From Desulfobacterales bacterium (GTDB taxonomy: Bacteria; Desulfobacterota; Desulfobacteria; Desulfobacterales; RPRI01), in contig JAGVOC010000330.1 of assembly GCA_020052975.1 (NCBI GenBank), forward strand, positions 1-5,470: a stretch of 5,470 nt of DNA, given 5' to 3'. The translations under genes and the position numbers were made by a program. This document shows, in pieces, positions 1 through 4,819 of this stretch. A model generated the notes under the pieces. It was not told the DNA's origin and searched no databases. It saw nothing but the letters and a program-made list of their open reading frames with translations. Each line of letters opens with the position of its first letter. Position 1 is the first letter of the stretch.

Positions 1-1
1 A

Positions 2-163
2 GAAGACACAAATCTATTGATGGCGTTCGTTTTAAACCGCACTGCTCTCTTTCTCTCGGTTGAATCCGAAGAGCGCAAATTGTCGATGACACCTACGAGT
101 ATTGATTCTAACCGAGATGATAAACTTATCGAGTTGCAAAAGAATTGTTTAATGCCGAAATGA
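2..163 (+). CDS. C-terminal end of an unidentified protein (partial, runs off the left edge)
   Basis: An open plus-strand frame enters from the left edge and ends at a TGA at 161-163, giving 53 visible residues that finish ...QKNCLMPK. I do not recognise the family. The tail is hydrophilic, with a charged ESEERK segment and no cysteine pairs or membrane segment. Support for coding is indirect. The stop is followed by an inverted repeat and a T run, and the frame shares T-A-[LI]-F, then 12-13 residues, then P-T-S with one frame of repeat B near 3845-3899. The opposite strand is also open across this stretch but has no ATG start, so the plus frame is preferred. The gene converges on the HNH gene, with their stop codons 37 bp apart. 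It could be a chance open frame. Confidence 0.35.
   Translation, partial: EDTNLLMAFVLNRTALFLSVESEERKLSMTPTSIDSNRDDKLIELQKNCLMPK
41..99. repeat. Diverged partial third copy (C) of the dispersed repeat
   Basis: Position 41 begins ACTGCT followed by a TCTTTC block that matches repeat B (from 3845) at 12 of 13 bases. About 49 bases further on, CACCTACGAG (90-99) matches B exactly at 3891-3900, where the equivalent distance is 46. The sequence between is not clearly alignable. Two colinear blocks with a spacing difference of one codon suggest shared ancestry, but the call rests on about 23 bases. Confidence 0.35.
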
Positions 164-226
164 GGCGCTGGGCAACCATCCTTTACAGAAACCGCAGAGG
201 TTATTCCCTGTCGCCTCGATTTTTTT
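162..226 (+). terminator. Possible terminator between convergent genes
   Basis: GAGGCG at 162-167 is complementary to CGCCTC at 212-217, followed by GA and seven Ts. Inside lie a second pair directly abutting the right arm (ACAG 186-189 with CTGT 208-211) and a small AACC/GGTT hairpin. The T run and the position just after the plus-strand stop fit a terminator. The 44-base interior makes it an atypical, weak one, and it overlaps the last codons of the HNH gene. Confidence 0.3.
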
Positions 227-1331
227 GTACGTTGCTTTTCAATAATTGTCTAAGCTTTTCAATTGAAAGAGTTTCATCAAATGAATGAATAACAGTATGA
301 CAGTTCGGGCATAACAGCGCAATATCATCAAGTGTGGTTTTTGAAGCACGTACGCGCCCAGAAATAGGATTAATATGATGAGCAACGAGGCAATCTTGGG
401 CAAGGCCATACGATTCTTTAAAGCTGAACTTGCAGACTTCGCAGAGCCCATTAGATTTCGCTTTTTTTGCCTCAATTAAGGCTCGATTTCTTTTCCTGAA
501 AATAACTTCCGCTCTATAACGTTCTCCTTCAACAGCTTCGCGTTGGTCGATTTCCTTTTGTGTTCCATAGATAGTTCTTTCTATAAGTTGAAGACGCTCT
601 CCCTCTATGGGCAATACTGTAGTTGGTTCAGAACCAAGCGACAGTCGTACAGCTTGGAAGTCAGACTCCCAGACCACGGGGACTTGATGAGACCACGGCA
701 CATCTGAATCAGGGCAAGAGAGACGAAAAGAACTATCAAATTTATAGGGGCCGATTACAACACCCCTACTTACTATCATCGGCCCTTCCTTTACATATAT
801 AACGTCACCTTTTTTCATTTCATACGCCACCCGTTTGAGGCTTGCGCTTTGGGAGGGCTGTAGTTTAGCCCATAAGTTCTTTGGTTCGCCTTGTGGGTAT
901 TTTGAAAGATCAGCTCTTGCCAAAGGACGATAGGTGATTGCGGCAACGCCCAATTCAAAACAGCGAGGCCACATCTTGAATCCTCTATCACCACATCGAA
1001 ATGACATTCGCCATGTTTTAATTTTATCGTTTTCTCCCATAATATATTGATTTATCAGGGCCAAGGTATACGAGGCGTTACGAGTTATATCAACATAGTC
1101 TTTAGGATGAAAAGAATTTGTTCTATTGAATTGGTCGATAATGCGGCTGAGATAGATATCTTCATGCAGTCTTAATTTGGAAGTCGTTTTTGGTATGTAC
1201 GATATTTGATTGTTCGTGAACTGCACAACAAAAGGCTTTCTTTGTCGAAGAGTTTGGAATGTCTTCCCATCGCGTGTTCCTACAAATTCTTTGAATTTCT
1301 GGAAGCTAATTTTTCGCATAGCGCCGATCAT
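201..1331 (-). CDS. HNH endonuclease with a PUA/EVE-like domain, probable modification-dependent restriction enzyme
   Basis: This 376-residue protein ends in a clear zinc-type HNH nuclease: CEVC (297-300), HHINP (318-322), CPNCH (341-345) and a final H349. HNH enzymes cut DNA through a metal-bound beta-beta-alpha fold. The middle region (about 105-225), with GDVIYVKEGP (175-184), GVVIGPY (190-196) and PWSHQVPVVW (212-221), resembles the PUA-like/EVE reader domains that precede HNH or McrB-type modules and sense modified bases. I therefore infer a stand-alone type IV-like restriction enzyme. The first 100 residues are unassigned. The ATG at 1331 has only GTGAG close upstream, and an in-frame TGA directly before it rules out a longer frame. 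A second ATG at 1319 has no ribosome binding site. No methylase or partner is adjacent, which fits a modification-dependent enzyme. Repeat A lies 60 bp upstream. The HNH call is secure and the reader domain is an inference. Confidence 0.88.
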   Translation of the reverse strand: MIGAMRKISFQKFKEFVGTRDGKTFQTLRQRKPFVVQFTNNQISYIPKTTSKLRLHEDIYLSRIIDQFNRTNSFHPKDYVDITRNASYTLALINQYIMGENDKIKTWRMSFRCGDRGFKMWPRCFELGVAAITYRPLARADLSKYPQGEPKNLWAKLQPSQSASLKRVAYEMKKGDVIYVKEGPMIVSRGVVIGPYKFDSSFRLSCPDSDVPWSHQVPVVWESDFQAVRLSLGSEPTTVLPIEGERLQLIERTIYGTQKEIDQREAVEGERYRAEVIFRKRNRALIEAKKAKSNGLCEVCKFSFKESYGLAQDCLVAHHINPISGRVRASKTTLDDIALLCPNCHTVIHSFDETLSIEKLRQLLKSNVQKNRGDRE

Positions 1332-1391
1332 GGCTCACGTTGATTACCAATAATAACCTACACTATTTTGCAGATTTTGAGAAGCGAGGAC

Positions 1392-1484
1392 TTCAGGAAG
1401 ATATTATTTCTTTTCCGGCCTGTCTGGAACAACTACTATCTTTCGCCCTGAAGGTAACACCCCTTTTTTCTCTGAGCCACCTAC
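1392..1484. repeat. Dispersed direct repeat, copy A
   Basis: Positions 1392-1472 match 3805-3885 at 78 of 81 bases, differing at 1435, 1449 and 1455. Similarity fades through CACCTAC at 1478-1484. The element can fold: CTTCAGG (1391-1397) pairs with CCTGAAG (1447-1453) and AAGATA (1398-1403) pairs with TATCTT (1437-1442), leaving TCGC as a bulge, with a small TTCC/GGAA hairpin inside. It lies 60 bp upstream of the HNH gene start. The 65-residue plus-strand ORF that crosses it (1340-1537) has no ribosome binding site and is not called as a gene. Apart from this repeat and the promoter at 1552-1560, I see nothing else in the 1332-1675 gap. Confidence 0.85.
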
Positions 1485-1551
1485 TTACCAAACGTATTTC
1501 AAGAATCTATGACTTTGTGAATAACCCCTTGGACTAAACACACAGATGCTT

Positions 1552-1560
1552 TGCTATAAT
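1552..1560 (+). promoter_or_regulatory. Extended -10 promoter upstream of the single-domain PilZ gene
   Basis: TGC directly followed by a perfect TATAAT (1555-1560) forms an extended -10 element. The nearest -35-like hexamer, TTGGAC at 1529-1534, is 20 bases away, so recognition would rely on the extended -10. Transcription would start near 1567, giving a leader of roughly 110 bases before the ATG at 1676. That excludes the far-upstream ATG at 1562. Confidence 0.5.
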
Positions 1561-1675
1561 TGTGTTTGTTGCAACTGTAACACTAACAGAACCAATTATT
1601 TATTCCTTCAAATCCATTGTCTATGCTATATTTATTATGAATGAACATTCTGAGAAATTAACCTTCGAGGCGATT

Positions 1676-1978
1676 ATGAAAGAAAATCTCCGAAGAGAAA
1701 AAAGAATCACTATATCGGAAGAAATAAGCTGCGATTTTGGCAGAATTTTGGAACTCTCTTCCCAAGGGATATTTATTGCTTCTTGCGTGAATGGGATTGC
1801 AGAGAATGATCCCATTAAATTGACAATAACGACAAGTAGCGGGTCTGTCATTAAAATTCAGGCACGGATTAGGCGAATCACACAAGGTGGTTTTGGAGCG
1901 AAAATTGATAAAAGTGCTACAGACATTGCCGACCTTGATCAGTTCCATTTACTTGTCAAAAAATATAGGCGCATATAA
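1676..1978 (+). CDS. Single-domain PilZ protein (putative c-di-GMP receptor)
   Basis: The predicted 100-residue protein is essentially one PilZ domain, the usual size for a stand-alone family member. The N-terminal RREKR (6-10) supplies the RxxxR arginines that grip c-di-GMP, and ELSSQGIF (26-33) occupies the position of the [DN]xSxxG motif. The first residue of that motif is Glu instead of Asp/Asn, which may weaken binding. A GGFGAKI strand lies near the C-terminus. There is no membrane segment or signal peptide. I chose ATG 1676 because GAGG sits five bases upstream and the domain starts at once. An in-frame ATG at 1637 would add 13 residues but lacks a ribosome binding site. The gene converges on the tandem-PilZ gene with a 184-bp gap. 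Four bases of stem (AACG/CGTT, 1977-1990) and a T run at its end make only a weak terminator. Confidence 0.75.
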   Translation: MKENLRREKRITISEEISCDFGRILELSSQGIFIASCVNGIAENDPIKLTITTSSGSVIKIQARIRRITQGGFGAKIDKSATDIADLDQFHLLVKKYRRI

Positions 1979-2084
1979 CGTTTTATCGTTTTTAGTCTCA
2001 GATCCGTGTCCTGCGGTTGATGAGAGTCGATATCATTTTTCCCAATAATACTCACTCCAGCAGCTTCTATAAGACCGTTTATTT

Positions 2085-2112
2085 CGGAGTTAATTCGCGT
2101 TCTCCGACTCCG
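2085..2112. repeat. Inverted repeat between convergent PilZ genes
   Basis: CGGAGT (2085-2090) is complementary to ACTCCG (2107-2112) across a 16-base loop in the 184-bp gap between the convergent PilZ genes. It could help terminate transcription from either side, but no T run follows directly on either strand. The rest of 1979-2162 shows no clear gene. Confidence 0.3.
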
Positions 2113-2162
2113 TTGCTCCGCGTGGACTACCAGGAAGGACTTTTGCTTCTGAGTCAATATGT

Positions 2163-2885
2163 TCACAGAGATGAAGAACTCTCATTCATATTGTCAAGCA
2201 ATTTTATTATTTCACTCAATATCCCCGTGTCTTTCTCTGACATATCCAAAAATTCTATCCCTATATGATAGAGAGCAATATCCTCTTTTGTTATCAAGCG
2301 ACATGAAACAACTCTTCCTGAAACATTGATAGCTTTATCCTCATTAAGAATAAGCTCCATTGGCAATTTACTTTCTATTTTAAGTACATTCTGACTCTCT
2401 ATGAGCATACCACCAAAACTAAGATTATGAACGTTGTAACTTTCTTGTAAATTTAATGTAGCCATTTCCGGGTCTTCGATATGAATCCTCACATGAAGCC
2501 TAAGGCCACTTGGGCTAAACAAATCCACTTGCTTGTCACTTTCTCTCTTATGATCTTCTATAAAATTTGCAATTTCTTTAACCTGCTCGCTTGTACCATC
2601 CATAAATTTCATGCCTGCTGTATATATTGGGACAATATTCTCTTGAGTATCCCTTATACCTTGACTTAATAAAGACCATGCAACAATCCCTTGTGCAGTT
2701 AAAATCCTTCCTTTACTCTCGATTGTAAGCGTATAACGCCCTCCTACAGCCAATCTCTTATCCGTCTGAAACGCAATGCCACCTATGCTCATATCAAGAA
2801 TTTTTACATATTTAGCAAGCACCATCTTACCAGTGATTTCCATGAAATTCACTTTATATCTCTTATGCCGTCTTTCAGGTTGCAT
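2163..2885 (-). CDS. Tandem PilZ-domain protein
   Basis: This protein of about 240 residues (numbered here from a TTG three codons upstream) carries two PilZ domains. The first has RRHKR (8-12, RxxxR) and DMSIGG (34-39, [DN]xSxxG), ending near YTAGMKF (91-97). The second has RLHVR (132-136) and NLSFGG (157-162), ending at a matching YHIGIEF segment. Both domains keep the full binding signature, so each could bind c-di-GMP. No output domain is fused, so action through a partner protein is likely. No transmembrane helix is visible. I prefer ATG 2885, preceded by TGAGAG, over the TTG at 2894, which has no ribosome binding site. A 127-bp gap separates it from the upstream PilZ gene, so co-transcription is possible but not shown. 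Its stop overlaps the GTG of a doubtful 75-codon frame. Confidence 0.88.
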   Translation of the reverse strand: MQPERRHKRYKVNFMEITGKMVLAKYVKILDMSIGGIAFQTDKRLAVGGRYTLTIESKGRILTAQGIVAWSLLSQGIRDTQENIVPIYTAGMKFMDGTSEQVKEIANFIEDHKRESDKQVDLFSPSGLRLHVRIHIEDPEMATLNLQESYNVHNLSFGGMLIESQNVLKIESKLPMELILNEDKAINVSGRVVSCRLITKEDIALYHIGIEFLDMSEKDTGILSEIIKLLDNMNESSSSL

Positions 2886-3012
2886 GTCTCTCAAATATTA
2901 TTAATTCAGATAGGAATATACAATATTTTCATAAAGTTAGCATTTGTGAATTCGTGCAGTAGCCAAGAAAAGTGTTTGCAGGTATGGTATATACAAATCC
3001 TTACTCTTACAT

Positions 3013-3360
3013 TTAACTATGAATATATTTGAATAAAAAAGGCTGTTTTTTAGGATCTACTTCTTCATGAAATTGAATCCCAATGAAATAAATTTTGTCG
3101 ATCTTTTTGTTACTTACAACTTGTCCATTCAAGGAATTACTTTTTAATGATCCATCTGTAAATATGAAATTCATAGTGATTGAAACAACAGTTTTTATTT
3201 TTAGTGAATTATATGAGTACAGTCCCATTCCTCGCAAAGAGACATTAGCTATCACAGTTTGAATTGAATGAATCTTTCCCTTTTCTTTAAATTCAATGTT
3301 GACAAGCCCTGATAGCGGCATCCTCGTATGAAGTCGTTTATTTATCATATTTGACACCAT
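3013..3360 (-). CDS. Single-domain PilZ protein
   Basis: This 115-residue protein matches the PilZ layout. RLHTR (9-13) gives RxxxR and NVSLRG (39-44) gives [DN]xSxxG, followed by beta-strand-rich sequence and a typical FIGIQFHE strand near residue 92. It is probably a soluble c-di-GMP receptor with no fused output domain. It is one of three PilZ genes within 1.7 kb and shares strand with the tandem-PilZ gene. The start is uncertain. ATG 3360 has no ribosome binding site. A weak promoter match (TTGATA, 17 bases, TAGATT) would place transcription start near 3355, which would favour the ATG at 3348 on an almost leaderless mRNA. Both starts lie before the RxxxR motif, so the domain call does not depend on the choice. 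Confidence 0.85.
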   Translation of the reverse strand: MVSNMINKRLHTRMPLSGLVNIEFKEKGKIHSIQTVIANVSLRGMGLYSYNSLKIKTVVSITMNFIFTDGSLKSNSLNGQVVSNKKIDKIYFIGIQFHEEVDPKKQPFLFKYIHS

Positions 3361-3432
3361 AAATCTATCAAAACCCGCTTAGATTATCAATCATGTTTTT
3401 TTATTGGATTTTGAGGGTAAAGTTGCTACTTG

Positions 3433-3522
3433 GTTTAACCTGAGTAGTGGGCAAACAATTTTGCATACAAAACATTACCAATTGTGATCTGTTTGTTGCC
3501 AAAAGAAACGATAGTGTTAAAT
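3433..3522. repeat. Long imperfect inverted repeat downstream of the zinc-ribbon gene
   Basis: The outer arms GTTTAAC (3433-3439) and GTTAAAT (3516-3522) pair at all but one G/T position. A middle pair joins GGGCAAACA (left) and TGTTTGTTGCC (right) with a bulge, and an inner palindrome TTTTG/CAAAA lies near 3470-3480. It occupies much of the gap 3361-3561 between the zinc-ribbon and PilZ genes. It may be a terminator or processing structure. On the minus strand the arms also fit the RYYYAAC...GTTRRRY pattern of integron attC sites, but the arm spacing is uneven. Confidence 0.4.
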
Positions 3523-3561
3523 CAGACACTACTGGTATGTCTTTCAGAAAGGACGTGAGAG

Positions 3562-3729
3562 CTATGATTTCTTGCTTGTCTTTGCAAAGAAGCTGGTGAT
3601 TTGCTTTTTAACCTGATCGCTCTGACACTGGGGACATATGACAGCAGGCTTCGCTTCAAGTTCCTTGAATGAAAAAAACACTGAAAATGCCCTACCGCAT
3701 TTGCTGCACACATAATCGTATTCCGGCAT
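3562..3729 (-). CDS. FmdB-type zinc-ribbon protein
   Basis: This 55-residue protein starts MPEYDYVCSKCG and has a second cysteine pair, CPQC, at 32-35. With C8 and C11 this forms a CxxC...CxxC zinc ribbon with 20 residues between the pairs. The MPxYxYxCxxCG opening, a short aromatic linker (FSVFFSF, 15-21) and a Lys/Ser-rich tail (TSKKS) are the signature of the FmdB/CxxC_CxxC_SSSS family. Members are called putative regulatory proteins after FmdB of the formamidase/acetamidase system, but for most the role is unproven. GGGAGG lies seven bases before the ATG and a TATAAT promoter lies about 50 bases upstream, so it looks like a separate transcription unit. The ribosome binding site and start lie in a hairpin. 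Repeat B is 75 bp upstream. Confidence 0.85.
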   Translation of the reverse strand: MPEYDYVCSKCGRAFSVFFSFKELEAKPAVICPQCQSDQVKKQITSFFAKTSKKS

Positions 3730-3745
3730 GTGGGACCTCCCATGC
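3726..3745 (-). promoter_or_regulatory. Hairpin covering the ribosome binding site and start codon of the zinc-ribbon gene
   Basis: In the mRNA, GCAUGGG can pair with CCACAUGC (one bulged A), leaving about five loop bases that contain AGGU of the Shine-Dalgarno. The AUG start codon lies in the 3' arm. Such a structure could lower translation until it is opened by a protein, temperature or an upstream ribosome. The pairing is visible, but the regulatory role is inferred. Confidence 0.4.
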
Positions 3746-3777
3746 AGTCATATATATTTTTAATAGTACTCATCACC

Positions 3778-3786
3778 ATTATATCA
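3778..3786 (-). promoter_or_regulatory. Extended -10 promoter of the zinc-ribbon gene
   Basis: Read on the minus strand this is TGA followed by a perfect TATAAT, an extended -10 element. The -35 region is weak and would fall at the edge of repeat B. Predicted start is near 3771, leaving a leader of about 40 bases that ends in the start-codon hairpin. Confidence 0.5.
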
Positions 3787-3804
3787 AGTATTAGGGATGT
3801 TTGG

Positions 3805-3905
3805 TTCAGGAAGATATTATTTCTTTTCCGGCCTGTCTGGAACAACTGCTATCTTTCGCCCCGAAGGAAACACCCCTTTTTTCTCAACAGCACCTACGAG
3901 CAAAC
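3805..3905. repeat. Dispersed direct repeat, copy B
   Basis: This is the partner of copy A: 3805-3885 is 78/81 identical to 1392-1472 in the same orientation. The fold is kept: TTCAGG (3805-3810) faces CCCGAA (3860-3865) and AAGATA (3811-3816) pairs with TATCTT (3850-3855). The one changed stem position reads G-U in minus-strand RNA, so pairing survives. It lies 75 bp upstream of the zinc-ribbon gene, as copy A lies upstream of the HNH gene. A 48-codon plus-strand frame (ATG 3797 to TAG 3941-3943) crosses it and may be a gene remnant. The rest of 3730-4030 holds the zinc-ribbon promoter and the attC-like site. Confidence 0.85.
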
Positions 3906-3968
3906 AGCTCAGCGACTGCAAAAGATATGAGGAATATCAGTAGAAATAACAATATGCGTCACCCATTA

Positions 3969-4036
3969 GCCCAACCCACCATTACTGAAAGCCAAACTGG
4001 CGCTATTACCAACGATGTGGATACAAGTTGTTAGGT
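3969..4036 (-). other. Possible integron attC-like site
   Basis: On the minus strand this 68-base segment begins ACCTAAC (RYYYAAC, 4036-4030) and ends GTTGGGC (GTTRRRY, 3975-3969), the two outer boxes of an attC site at a typical length. The TAA of the DUF5677-like gene (4033-4031) lies inside the first box, as in many gene cassettes. An inner CCACAT/ATGTGG pair (one bulged C) and a GCCA/TGGC hairpin are present, but the inner boxes are not symmetrically spaced and no integrase is in the window. Confidence 0.25.
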
Positions 4037-4819
4037 GCTTTCTTCCGTATTTGCAGGCAACTTATTGAATTCCTCAACAAAATGATCTAAAGGCATCTTG
4101 GTTTCAATCTTTAGACTGTATTTCTCATCAATAGCTTCATATGTACGGTCCAAATATTTTGCCGACCTGTATACGAAATCCGGATCTGCGGGCACATCGA
4201 GAATACTTGGAACTTTGTGATACTTATGCAGTGGGTTACTGCACGGTTTAAGATTGTATAAACTTACATGCTGCCACATATTATGCGCAACCCCGCTAAA
4301 CGGTGTATAAGCGAACTTATACAGACCCTCACAGTCCGACTCCTGTGCCATCTGCCTTGTGTTCAACCCTGACCAATTACCCACATTGACTTCGGTCATA
4401 AAGTCGCGTCTTTGAGAATTTAACCATTCCTCTTTCATTTCAACCATCTGCCGAATTCTTTCATCATCCTGGTCGGTATCCGCTTTTAGGTGCTCGATTT
4501 GCAATTTTTCCTGTCCAAGTCCATACAGAATGTATTGCTTCGCCCTCGGAGCTGGATCATTGAGAATCCAGGCCAAAGTAATGTGCGCATCTGTCATGCA
4601 TCTTAATATTAAAGGCGCGATGTGGCCGTTCCATATGGAGGGCGACAGTGCTAATTGAATACTCAGTGTAGCTTGTCTCGCCATTAAGCCGCCAATAGCC
4701 TCATATGTTTCTGACTCATATAGTGCAATTGGCATTTTCTCCCAGCGCTCATCAAGACCTTTCCGTGCGACTTCGCAGTAAGACTGCATCACCTCCATTA
4801 TTTTATTCAGCGTGCTCAT
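4031..4819 (-). CDS. DUF5677-like protein of unknown function
   Basis: The product has 262 residues from ATG 4819, or 271 from ATG 4846. A helical N-terminal half carries an LILRCMTDAHITLAWILNDP stretch followed by RAKQYILYGLGQEK. A later segment, YTPFSGVAHNMWQHVSLYN, has a conserved-looking histidine. This arrangement (Arg/Glu/Asp-containing helices, an A-W-I-L-N-D-P turn, a late S-x-x-x-H motif) resembles the DUF5677 family, which has no established activity. The protein looks soluble. It is downstream of the 200-residue gene: ATG 4819 overlaps that gene by 17 bp, ATG 4846 by 44 bp. GGGAAG before 4819 is a weak ribosome binding site and 4846 has none, so I favour 4819. Translation is probably coupled to the upstream gene. 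The stop codon sits in an attC-like box. The gene is well supported and the family name is moderately sure. Confidence 0.8.
   Translation of the reverse strand: MSTLNKIMEVMQSYCEVARKGLDERWEKMPIALYESETYEAIGGLMARQATLSIQLALSPSIWNGHIAPLILRCMTDAHITLAWILNDPAPRAKQYILYGLGQEKLQIEHLKADTDQDDERIRQMVEMKEEWLNSQRRDFMTEVNVGNWSGLNTRQMAQESDCEGLYKFAYTPFSGVAHNMWQHVSLYNLKPCSNPLHKYHKVPSILDVPADPDFVYRSAKYLDRTYEAIDEKYSLKIETKMPLDHFVEEFNKLPANTEEST

Noticed and set aside
1391..1470. Known riboswitch (c-di-GMP GEMM class, suggested by the PilZ context)
   Set aside because: The conserved GEMM sequence blocks are absent and the fold differs. No other riboswitch class I know matches.
1340..1537. 65-residue plus-strand ORF across repeat A
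   Set aside because: No ribosome binding site. In this frame two of the three A/B repeat differences change the amino acid, so the frame shows no coding constraint.
1658..1948. Two minus-strand ORFs (96 and 76 residues) opposite the single-domain PilZ gene
   Set aside because: They lie antisense to a gene with clear PilZ motifs and have no motifs of their own.
2017..2268. 83-residue plus-strand ORF over the tandem-PilZ 3' end
   Set aside because: No ribosome binding site or family features, and it overlaps the well-supported PilZ coding sequence antisense.
3522..3845. 107-residue minus-strand ORF
   Set aside because: It is a shadow over the zinc-ribbon gene in another frame. The zinc-ribbon frame has the CxxC pairs, a ribosome binding site and a promoter.
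1391..3905. Insertion sequence bounded by the two repeats
   Set aside because: The repeats are direct, no transposase lies between them, and no target-site duplication is visible.
3801..4034. 77-residue plus-strand ORF across repeat B
   Set aside because: No ribosome binding site. Its shared sequence with the ORF at 1340-1537 simply reflects the DNA repeat, and it runs into the DUF5677-like gene.
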